Shown here piece after piece: positions 1-6,131 of a stretch of 9,090 nucleotides of DNA. The notes under the pieces are model-generated. The model saw nothing but the letters and a program-made list of their open reading frames with translations, was not told where the DNA came from and searched no databases. Each line of letters starts with the position of its first letter. Within the stretch, counting starts at the first letter, position 1. Source of the stretch: SURF-24 sp964537965 (lineage in GTDB: Bacteria > Bacteroidota > Ignavibacteria > Ignavibacteriales > SURF-24); the NCBI GenBank assembly GCA_964537965.1, contig CAZIDB010000197.1, positions 1 through 9,090 on the forward strand. The letters are read 5' to 3'. Position numbers and translations under genes: made by a program.

Positions 1-618
1 TTTGAGATTCCCGTTCTTAATGATATAACATTTAATGTGGAAGAAGGAGAATTCCTTACACTTATGGGACCTTCCGGTTCCGGCAAAACAACATTATTAA
101 ACTTAATTGCCGGAATTGATAAACCGACCAAAGGAAGTCTGACGATAAACGGAACAGACATAGCTTCACTAAGTGAATCTGCTCTTGCAAAGTGGCGGGC
201 AAATAATATCGGTTTCATTTTCCAGTTCTATAATCTTCTGCCGGTTCTTACCGCTTATGAGAATGTTGAATTGCCTTTATTGCTTACTAAGCTATCAAAA
301 GCCGAAAGGAAAAAACATGTTGAAACTGCTTTAAGTATCGTAGGACTTGGCGACAGAATGAAGCATTATCCAAAACAACTTTCCGGTGGTCAGGAACAGC
401 GTGTAGCAATTGCAAGAGCTATTGTAACAGACCCTTTAATTCTTGTTGCAGACGAACCAACAGGTGACCTTGATAAAAATTCAGCTAATGAAATTATGAC
501 TCTTCTTGAACGGTTGAATTCAGAATTTAAGAAAACGATTGTGATGGTTACTCACGATCCGCGTGCTGCTGAAAAAGCTCATGTGATACGTCATCTTGAA
601 AAAGGCGATTTGGTTTAG
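1..618 (+). CDS. ABC transporter ATP-binding protein, MacB/LolD family (5' end cut by window)
   Basis: ATPase subunit that powers a MacB/LolCDE-type transporter from the cytoplasmic face of the inner membrane. The frame is open to the first base (FEIPVLNDITFNV...), so the GTG at 37 is an internal valine and not the start; by family length roughly 15 N-terminal residues are missing. Visible motifs are Walker A GPSGSGKT (67-90), the Q-loop in IGFIFQFYNLLP, which is typical of this family, the ABC signature LSGGQEQRVAIARA (from 379), Walker B LILVADEPTGDLD and the H-loop VTHDP. The signature has Glu where MacB proteins usually have a second Gln, a mild deviation that should not abolish function. 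The stop codon overlaps the ribosome-binding site of the next gene, so it is clearly cotranscribed with the permeases. The exact substrate (lipoprotein, peptide or drug) cannot be told from sequence. Confidence 0.95.
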   Translation, partial: FEIPVLNDITFNVEEGEFLTLMGPSGSGKTTLLNLIAGIDKPTKGSLTINGTDIASLSESALAKWRANNIGFIFQFYNLLPVLTAYENVELPLLLTKLSKAERKKHVETALSIVGLGDRMKHYPKQLSGGQEQRVAIARAIVTDPLILVADEPTGDLDKNSANEIMTLLERLNSEFKKTIVMVTHDPRAAEKAHVIRHLEKGDLV

Positions 619-626
619 GAGTTATT

Positions 627-1787
627 ATGAGAGTATTAAAATTAATTTTTAAAAACGCACAACGCCACAAGCTAAGAACTTTTCTTACTGTTCTTGGAAT
701 TTCAATTGCCGTAATTGCATTTGGTTTGCTGCGCACAGTTGTAACTGCATGGAATGTTGGTGTAGAAGCATCTGCAGTTAACAGGTTGGTTACACGTCAG
801 GCGGTTTCTTTTATCTTCCCGCTGCCTTATTCTTACAGGGAAAAAATTCTGCAGATTGACGGTATAGAAAAATTATCTTTTATGAATTGGTTCGGCGGAG
901 TTTATAAGGATAAAAACCAGTTCTTTGCTCGTATGGCTGTTGATGCCGAAACTTTGTTTGATGTTTATCCTGAATTCCTTTTATCTAAACAGGAAAAGGA
1001 AACTTTTATAAATGAAAGAAACTCCTGCGTAGTTGGCCGTGATATTGCAAGACAATATAATTTTAAGATTGGCGACGTTATTTCTCTTGTAGGTGATATC
1101 TATCCCGGCAGATGGGATTTTGTTGTAAGAGGAATTTACCAGCCGAGGGATAAAACGACTGATGCAACGCAAATGTTCTTTCACTGGCAATACCTTGATG
1201 AAAGAATGAGAACCGAAGCGCCGGGACGTGAAGGTGATGTTGGCTGGTATGTAATGAAGATATCCGATCCGAACCAGGCAGGAAGAATTTCTGCACAAGT
1301 GGATGCTCTATTTAAAAACTCGCGTGCAGAAACCAAAACTGAAACCGAACGCGCTTTTACCCAGGGCTTTGTTGCCGCTACAAGTTCTATCGTTACGGCG
1401 ATGAATGTTATGTCTTTTGTAATTATCGGGATAATTTTACTTGTACTCGGCAATACGATGATTATGGCTGCACGCGAAAGGACAAGGGAATACGCAGTCT
1501 TCAAAACACTTGGTTTCAATGCCAAACACTTAACTGGTTTAATTTTTGGCGAATCATTGTTAATATCTGCTTTGGGCGGAGGAGTTGGACTATTATTAAC
1601 ATTCCCGATTGTTTCATTCTTTGAACAGAATATTCCGAAAGGATTTTTCCCTGTATTCCAGATTGAACCTGTAACAATAATATTAGCGGTTTCATCCGCA
1701 ATTCTTGTTGGTATTCTTGCTTCAATATTTCCTATACAAAGAGCATTAACCACAAAGATTGTTGACGGATTCAGACACGTAGGCTAA
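627..1787 (+). CDS. FtsX/MacB-family ABC transporter permease (first of two)
   Basis: Inner-membrane permease of 386 residues with the MacB topology. One membrane helix lies near the N-terminus (about 19-39), followed by a large periplasmic domain (about 40-255) and three C-terminal helices (about 257-280, 303-332, 348-371). The cytoplasmic segment ARERTREYAVFKTLGF (282-297) between helices 2 and 3 is the conserved FtsX-domain stretch. The start is set by an AGGAG at 617-621, five bases before the ATG, which overlaps the TAG stop of the ATPase gene; this implies translational coupling. The periplasmic domain is divergent and I recognise no substrate signature. It most likely pairs with the following permease to form a heterodimer served by the upstream ATPase, as in LolC/LolE. 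An annotation as 'ABC transporter permease' is safe; a Lol or Mac assignment is not. Confidence 0.93.
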   Translation: MRVLKLIFKNAQRHKLRTFLTVLGISIAVIAFGLLRTVVTAWNVGVEASAVNRLVTRQAVSFIFPLPYSYREKILQIDGIEKLSFMNWFGGVYKDKNQFFARMAVDAETLFDVYPEFLLSKQEKETFINERNSCVVGRDIARQYNFKIGDVISLVGDIYPGRWDFVVRGIYQPRDKTTDATQMFFHWQYLDERMRTEAPGREGDVGWYVMKISDPNQAGRISAQVDALFKNSRAETKTETERAFTQGFVAATSSIVTAMNVMSFVIIGIILLVLGNTMIMAARERTREYAVFKTLGFNAKHLTGLIFGESLLISALGGGVGLLLTFPIVSFFEQNIPKGFFPVFQIEPVTIILAVSSAILVGILASIFPIQRALTTKIVDGFRHVG

Positions 1788-1863
1788 ATCCTTTTGGGAA
1801 AAATTTAAATTGAAAAATTATTTAATCGAATTTGATTGATAGAAATTTTAAACCGGAGTATAA

Positions 1864-3033
1864 ATGAAGATTCCATTAAAATATTCCTTAAGAAGTTTTA
1901 TGACGAGGAAACTCACTACTGGTATAACTGTTCTGGGTATTACACTTGTGGTTTTTGTTTTCTCGGCAGTACTAATGATGGCTTACGGTATTCAGAAAAC
2001 TTTAAGAGCCACCGGAACAGATGATAATGTTAAAATAACCCGCAAGGCTTCAAACGGAGAGATAAGTAGTTTGATTGACGGAGAAACGCAAAACGTTATT
2101 AAAACTCTTCCGTACATTGCCAAACAACCGGACGGGCAGCAGATTATTTCAAGTGAACCTGTTGTAATTATTAATCTTGAAAAAAAGACCGGTGGTTTAA
2201 GTAATGTTACGGTAAGAGGTGTGTCAGAGCCGGTTTTCAGGCTCCGTCCGAATGTTCAGCTTCTCGAAGGCAGAATGTTTAAGTTCGGTGTAAGAGAATT
2301 AATAGTAGGGCAATCAATATTTAAAAGATTTAATGGAGCGCAGATTGGAAGCCAGGTTAAGTTTGCAGGCGACTTGTGGACTGTAGTCGGTGTCTTTTCC
2401 TCAGATGGGAGCGGCTTTGATTCTGAACTGTGGGGAGATGCTCTTCAGTTGCTTAATTCATTCAACAGGGGAAGCACAATTTCTTCTGTTACTGCAAAGC
2501 TTCAAAGCGCTGAAAGTTTTGAAAAATTCAAATCTGCTTTTGAAGCTGAAAGAAGGTTACAACAGTTCGAAGTAAAAACTGAGCGGAAATATTTCGAAGA
2601 ACAATCTGAAGCAATGTCGATGTTTATACAAATACTTGGCATTTTCATAACGGTAATTTTCAGCTTCGGATCAATAATCGGGGCAATGATTACAATGTAT
2701 GCAGCAGTTGCTAACCGTACTGTTGAAATCGGAACACTTCGTTCGCTTGGTTTCAAACGCAGGAATATCTTATCTGCTTTCCTGATGGAATCTTTAGCAA
2801 TTGCATTTGTCGGTGGAGTGCTTGGATTATTAATAGCTTCACTTCTGCAGTTCTTTTCTATTTCTACATTAAACTTTACTTCATTTTCTGAACTAGAGTT
2901 TAGTTTTGCTTTGTCGCCATCAATAATTATTTCGGCTTTGCTGTTCTCTTTGTTTATGGGATTTGTAGGTGGCTTTCTTCCATCTGTCCGTGCAGCAAGA
3001 ATGAATATTGTAAATGCGTTGAGAGAAGGGTAA
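1864..3033 (+). CDS. FtsX/MacB-family ABC transporter permease (second of two)
   Basis: Inner-membrane permease of 389 residues with the same four-helix plan as its neighbour: helix 1 at about 19-42, a periplasmic MacB_PCD-like domain at about 43-250, and helices 2-4 at about 253-282, 303-331 and 352-375. The periplasmic part holds the family-typical run LLEGRMF...ELIVGQSIFKRF...GSQVKF...WTVVGVF..GSGFDSELWGD (133-191). The coupling segment ANRTVEIGTLRSLGFKR (283-299) and the C-terminal LPSVRAARMNIVNALRE are also classic. A GGAG at 1855-1858 sits five bases before the ATG. The 76-base AT-rich gap from the first permease contains no promoter or terminator I can defend, so cotranscription is likely. 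The two permeases are clearly different in sequence, which suggests a heterodimer and not a recent duplication. This appears to be the last gene of the operon. Confidence 0.94.
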   Translation: MKIPLKYSLRSFMTRKLTTGITVLGITLVVFVFSAVLMMAYGIQKTLRATGTDDNVKITRKASNGEISSLIDGETQNVIKTLPYIAKQPDGQQIISSEPVVIINLEKKTGGLSNVTVRGVSEPVFRLRPNVQLLEGRMFKFGVRELIVGQSIFKRFNGAQIGSQVKFAGDLWTVVGVFSSDGSGFDSELWGDALQLLNSFNRGSTISSVTAKLQSAESFEKFKSAFEAERRLQQFEVKTERKYFEEQSEAMSMFIQILGIFITVIFSFGSIIGAMITMYAAVANRTVEIGTLRSLGFKRRNILSAFLMESLAIAFVGGVLGLLIASLLQFFSISTLNFTSFSELEFSFALSPSIIISALLFSLFMGFVGGFLPSVRAARMNIVNALREG

Positions 3034-3043
3034 GATGATATAA

Positions 3044-3064
3044 GATGGAAGATGGTAAATGGAA
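3044..3064 (+). repeat. Heptad repeat, left arm of an imperfect inverted repeat
   Basis: Ten bases after the permease stop there are three tandem 7-base units, GATGGAA, GATGGTA and AATGGAA. An inverted copy of the same pattern lies at 3454-3475: the 18 bases at 3045-3062 match the reverse complement of 3456-3473 at 16 positions. The two arms enclose about 390 bases that hold a decayed gene tail and hairpins. They could be scars or ends of a small non-autonomous element, or just low-complexity purine-rich sequence. No target-site duplication is obvious. Confidence 0.5.
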
Positions 3065-3106
3065 AAATAAAATAAGAGAGGTCTCCTGGCTTGTCTAAGA
3101 GACCTT
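3063..3106 (-). terminator. Probable Rho-independent terminator of the decayed minus-strand gene
   Basis: AGGTCTC (3079-3085) pairs perfectly with GAGACCT (3099-3105) around a 13-base loop, with one more G-U pair possible outside. Read on the minus strand, the hairpin follows the stop codon of the gene remnant (3113) by seven bases and is itself followed by a T-rich run (complement of 3063-3075, CTTATTTTATTTTT type). That is the order expected of an intrinsic terminator. On the plus strand no T-run follows, but the stem could still help end the ABC operon transcript. Confidence 0.55.
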
Positions 3107-3112
3107 GAAATT

Positions 3113-3283
3113 CTACTTCAGCATTATAAATGTCTTCGTATCAATAAAATCATTCGTTTCAGTCCTGTCAGAAGTTACATTCTGACGGACTAATATGAAT
3201 TGATGCAAGGGATAAAAATCACTTTCATCAGGATGATGTAACTGAAATAATTTACATTGGAGGAACAAGCCGAGGCGAATCCT
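3113..3283 (-). pseudogene. Remnant of a T9SS-targeted protein: C-terminal sorting-domain tail only
   Basis: Read on the minus strand, the frame ending at the TAG at 3113-3115 gives ...VTSDRTETNDFIDTKTFIMLK, which matches the end of the GH3 enzyme in this window (...RLQTNSFTDTKKLIMLK), with 10 of the last 14 residues identical. At DNA level 3109-3159 matches 6081-6131 at 45 of 51 positions by manual alignment. The frame is open only back to a stop at about 3284-3286. Residues upstream of the tail (RIRLGLFLQCKLFQ...) do not resemble a sorting domain, and no start or signal peptide is present. Only about 16 codons are therefore confidently homologous; the upstream limit is nominal. A terminator-like hairpin directly downstream supports the idea that a complete minus-strand gene once ended here. 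It is not expected to make a functional protein. Confidence 0.6.
3161..3191. repeat. Strong imperfect palindrome (12-bp stem, one bulge, 6-base loop)
   Basis: GTCAGAA (3167-3173) pairs with TTCTGAC (3180-3186) around the loop GTTACA. After a single bulged T (3166), AGTCC (3161-3165) pairs with GGACT (3187-3191). The structure begins exactly where similarity between the decayed sorting-domain tail and the GH3 gene ends. No T-run follows on either strand, so it is not a standard terminator. It may be a REP-like dispersed palindrome inserted into the old gene; copy number elsewhere is unknown. Confidence 0.6.
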
Positions 3284-3453
3284 TTAGCATGGAAAATAAA
3301 AATCGTCAGAGAGTATTCTGCTGTCTCAGTAAAAATATTTTTTTTCTGCCTTGCACCATATCCTTTTTTTTTATACGTTTTCGCCGGAAAAATTAAGGTT
3401 GTTTCTAAAATCATTTTGTTAAGCGAGCAGGGTTCCTATGAAATATTATTGTT
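3192..3453. other. Intergenic stretch without a supported gene
   Basis: Open frames here are short. The plus-strand one would need a TTG start and lacks a ribosome-binding site, and the minus-strand one shows no family resemblance. There are two homopolymer T tracts, eight T at 3338-3345 and nine T at 3364-3372, with no convincing GC-rich stem before either, so I do not call them terminators. The base composition and lack of a coding signal fit decayed DNA inside the inverted heptad repeats. Confidence 0.5.
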
Positions 3454-3475
3454 GCCCATTTTCTATCTTCCATTT
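3454..3475 (-). repeat. Heptad repeat, right arm of an imperfect inverted repeat
   Basis: On the minus strand this reads AATGGAA-GATAGAA-AATGGGC, the same seven-base periodicity as at 3044-3064 but inverted. It lies about 40 bases before the lipoprotein start, so it may also overlap that gene's promoter region. It marks the right limit of the gene-free segment. Confidence 0.5.
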
Positions 3476-3517
3476 CTTTCCAAATAAACATTCATAAATT
3501 ATTACTTTAGGGTTTAT

Positions 3518-4633
3518 ATGTGTAAAATATTTGCAATGATCTCACTGCTGTTTCTTTTTTTTAATCTATCTTGCAAAAAAACACCAACGGAAAGTGAAAA
3601 TAAAATAATTGCGTTTAGTAGTAGAGATTATGTGTGGACTGTAGATACCATAAAATTACCCGACCCATATCCGCAATTCCAGACTATTATGTTTGCGTTA
3701 TGGGCAGTTGACACAAACGATATCTATGTAGGTGGTGGCAATTCCTATGTTTATGGACAACTTTTCCATTACGATGGTAAAACCTGGAATATGATTATTT
3801 TGCCAAAGTACAACTATGGCGAACCTACTTTTATGGACATTTATGGCTTTGGCAAAAATGATATTTACTTTGTCGGATATAATGGTTATGAAATATGGAC
3901 AGAAAACAGATGGACAGACAGCAGCATAGTCTATCATTACAATGGTTCCAATTTTACTTTTCCTTTGGTAAATAAAGGGCTTGCTTTTAACACTATAACC
4001 GGAACGCAAAACGATATGTATGTTGCAGGTTCAAGTAATGATGGAGAAAACATATACAGGTTTGATGGGACAAAATGGGAAAAAGAAGATTTCAACATTC
4101 CAATACCCGAAGGTTTTATTCGATGCATTATTCCATCCATTCTAAAACGAAGAGATGGAACAGTTTTTTTGAATGTAGACTTTTACAAACCAGTTTTTGC
4201 AACAGTTAGCTATAACCAGTTTATTAAAAGAGATAATGCATGGATAAAAGCTGATTCTCAATATTTTGATGCCGATAACATTGATCCAAATTACATGAGT
4301 AAATGGGGGCTAAAATTTTGGGAAAGTCCAAATGGAATACTTTATTCGGTTTGGGGCGGTGGAGATATATTTAAATATAACGGAGCAACGTGGGATAGAA
4401 TGATTAATGGAGACCTTATTGGGGTTAATTGTATGGATGGAACAGATGACAATAATTTGTTTGCAGCAGGTAATGTTGTAGTTCATTTTAACGGAAATGA
4501 TTGGTATGAATTTAAGGAACTAAGTAAAAAATATGGAGAAGCATGGGATATTCAATGCATAAAAAACGAAGTGTTAATTTTATTTACTGATTATAAACTC
4601 AGTTATGTTGTAAAAGGAGTTTTACAAAATTGA
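3518..4633 (+). CDS. Lipoprotein with repeated beta-propeller-like blades, function unknown
   Basis: Predicted lipoprotein of 371 residues. A short hydrophobic signal (MCKIFAMISLLFLFFNLSC) ends at Cys19, which is the likely lipidation site. The -3 residue is Asn, looser than the enterobacterial lipobox but acceptable in Bacteroidota. The mature part has at least five similar units, each with an aromatic/Gly-rich strand '(D/N)xxxVGG/AAG' followed by '(F/Y)xYDG/NGxxW': about 60-90, 107-147, 159-187, 265-292 and 303-329. This is the pattern of propeller-type proteins that often carry vague database names. No catalytic motif is visible. An AGGG at 3509-3512, five bases before the ATG, is a weak ribosome-binding site. 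A perfect dyad directly follows the stop. The next gene, 58 bases downstream, is a broken T9SS-secreted protein, so the pair may once have formed a surface module. Protein binding at the cell surface is a guess. Confidence 0.8.
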   Translation: MCKIFAMISLLFLFFNLSCKKTPTESENKIIAFSSRDYVWTVDTIKLPDPYPQFQTIMFALWAVDTNDIYVGGGNSYVYGQLFHYDGKTWNMIILPKYNYGEPTFMDIYGFGKNDIYFVGYNGYEIWTENRWTDSSIVYHYNGSNFTFPLVNKGLAFNTITGTQNDMYVAGSSNDGENIYRFDGTKWEKEDFNIPIPEGFIRCIIPSILKRRDGTVFLNVDFYKPVFATVSYNQFIKRDNAWIKADSQYFDADNIDPNYMSKWGLKFWESPNGILYSVWGGGDIFKYNGATWDRMINGDLIGVNCMDGTDDNNLFAAGNVVVHFNGNDWYEFKELSKKYGEAWDIQCIKNEVLILFTDYKLSYVVKGVLQN

Positions 4634-4658
4634 TATTGTATTCATTAAGAATACAATA
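4634..4658. repeat. Perfect 10-bp inverted repeat directly after the lipoprotein stop
   Basis: TATTGTATTC (4634-4643) and GAATACAATA (4649-4658) form a perfect 10-bp stem with a five-base loop, starting at the first base after the TGA stop. The stem is AT-rich and no T-run follows on the plus strand, so it is at best a weak terminator. An mRNA 3'-end stabilising hairpin or a regulator-binding dyad upstream of the next gene are alternatives. Confidence 0.55.
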
Positions 4659-4691
4659 ATTAAAAACATAATAAAAACCACGGAGGAAAAA

Positions 4692-5971
4692 ATGAAGCAC
4701 ATATTATTCATTCTTACTTTTATTTTATTTTCGCTAAGTGAAGTGATTTATCCACAACTTCCAACCATAATTTATCATGTTTTTGATAATCAATTTGGGG
4801 ATGGCTCAAGTGGTAAGCTAATAAAAGTACGAGATAGTAACAGAAATGCACCATATACTCATAGTTTAAACCAAAGCAGCACTTCTACTTATCATGCATT
4901 TCCTGTTGCAAATCAAACGGTAGTTTATAATTCTCAAAGCTATAAGCAAGAATTTTATAACTGGCTTACATCAGGTCAAACTGTTAACACAGATGAGGAT
5001 TTCAATATACAACCTACACAGGATATATGAATAATAATGTTATTAATGTGCCTCATACAGCTCGTTTCCACAGTTTACATTTTTTAACTATTAGATCTAA
5101 TTTGGTCTGGTATGGTGATCATACTGAACAAGTTACTATAAATTATAAGAGTAATAATGAAAACCATAACACCCCCTGCCAAAAGGATATATCCGATACA
5201 AATCCTATATCTGTTACTTTTCTGAATGATTTTTGGTACGATAATATTCATTTTTATGTTAATGAAAGCAATCCGAAATCTTTTACAGCATATTATAATG
5301 ATGCAAACTCATTAAATCTTGCAATGACTCATTAAGGTATTCCTGAATGGCCAAGTTCAACACCAAGAAATTTAACATTTGCACCGGAGAACTCAGGTTC
5401 CAATACCCGTGTTAAATTAACCTGGCAGGAACATCCGAATCAGTATGTTTCTAAATATGAAATCTGGAGAAGCGTAAGTGGCACAGGCACATCAAGTAAA
5501 ATAGCCGAAGTTGACAGGGGCACAACAAGTTATATTGATCCTGATTATTACTATACTTATAGCGGTGCTTGTACAGTACAAATGGTTAATTATGATGTTC
5601 GTGCTTATTACTCAATAGAACAAACAACATCACCGGAATCATTCCAGACGGCCAAATTAAGGCATCCAGATTCACAGTCTAAAAGTATATCCGATGTAAC
5701 AACAGAAATAAAGGATTATTCGTTATCCAACTATCCCAATCCATTCAATCCAACTACAAGAATAGAGTACCAATTACCGAAGGCAGGAGAAGTTTCAATA
5801 AAAGTTTATAATTCTCTTGGCAAAGAAGTGGCAACCCTTGTAAACGGAAGACTTGAAGAAGGAAAATATACAACGGAATTCGACGGCTCAGATTTATCAA
5901 GCGGAATGTATTTCTATGTGTTACGTGCAAACGAAAAAACAATAGTTAACAAGATGTTGTTGATAAAATAA
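4692..5971 (+). pseudogene. Secreted FN3-like/T9SS-sorted protein, disrupted by a frameshift and an in-frame stop
   Basis: The pieces read as one former gene of about 426 codons. It starts at an ATG with a strong GGAGG at 4682-4686, five bases upstream, and a signal peptide (MKHILFILTFILFSLS...). The first frame stops at TGA 5028-5030. The continuation lies in the -1 frame, which has its own TGA at 4994-4996, so the shift must fall within 4997-5027; adding one base restores the frame. That frame runs to a TAA at 5333-5335 and then stays open to 5971. Residues coded at about 5354-5640 look like a fibronectin type III domain (TPRNLTF...VKLTWQE...YVSKYEIWRS). The end is a complete T9SS type A sorting domain (YPNPFNPTTRIEY...GKEVATLVNG...SGMYFYVL...KMLLIK, about 5717-5968). 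The N-terminal half matches nothing I recognise. Two lesions favour real decay, but assembly or sequencing error is possible. The ATGA overlap at 5027 could also be read as two coupled genes, though the second part has no signal peptide. Confidence 0.75.
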
Positions 5972-5980
5972 TATTAAATA

Positions 5981-6002
5981 CGGTGGAAATCTTCTCCCGC
6001 CG
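5981..6002 (+). terminator. Weak hairpin in the convergent intergenic gap
   Basis: CGGTGG (5981-5986) can pair with CCGCCG (5997-6002), including one G-U pair, around a 10-base loop, ten bases after the stop of the broken secreted-protein gene. It is GC-rich in an AT-rich gap between convergent genes, which suits a terminator for the plus-strand transcript, but there is no T-run after it. On the minus strand the same stem has a C-A mismatch and is weaker. Confidence 0.3.
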
Positions 6003-6080
6003 CATATTTCATATTAACAAGGTTTTAAGAAAATAATTTTTTGTACTGCCCAGCCATAATGTAATTGAAAAGACAAGGTT

Positions 6081-6131
6081 AATTCTACTTCAGCATTATT
6101 AATTTCTTCGTATCAGTAAAACTATTTGTTT
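6081..6131. repeat. Direct repeat of 3109-3159 (sorting-domain tail copy)
   Basis: The last 15 codons of the GH3 gene, its stop and four bases beyond it match 3109-3159 at 45 of 51 positions. The copies have the same orientation and are 2972 bases apart. Similarity stops abruptly on both sides. The repeats bracket the lipoprotein gene and the broken FN3-like gene. Confidence 0.7.

Noticed and set aside
1181..1753. Long minus-strand open frame of 190 codons opposite the first permease
   Set aside because: It lies wholly antisense to a well-supported membrane protein gene, with no family resemblance and no ribosome-binding site; it is a shadow frame.
1788..1863. Possible internal promoter between the two permease genes
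   Set aside because: The gap is AT-rich but contains no TAnnTTTG or paired -35/-10 match good enough to separate from chance; a ribosome-binding site is the only clear signal.
3338..3372. Two T tracts (eight and nine T) as terminators or phase-variation sites
   Set aside because: No stable stem precedes either tract, and neither lies in a supported coding sequence or at a promoter spacer I can define.
3190..3414. Open frame of 74 codons on the minus strand overlapping the hairpin
   Set aside because: It is in a different frame from the sorting-tail remnant, has no recognisable family and no start signal, and includes poly-A tract translations (Lys/Phe-rich).
3415..3451. Possible promoter (TTTG ... 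TATTATTG) upstream of the lipoprotein gene
   Set aside because: The -7 candidate has one mismatch and the spacing to the TTTG is about 25 bases, too long for a convincing pair.
3257..3487. Open frame of 76 codons on the plus strand
   Set aside because: It needs a TTG start, has no ribosome-binding site, its second half is translated T-rich tracts, and it runs through the inverted heptad repeat.
4997..5030. Programmed -1 frameshift in the FN3-like protein gene
   Set aside because: No X-XXY-YYZ slippery heptamer or downstream structure is evident, and a second in-frame stop at 5333 would remain unexplained.
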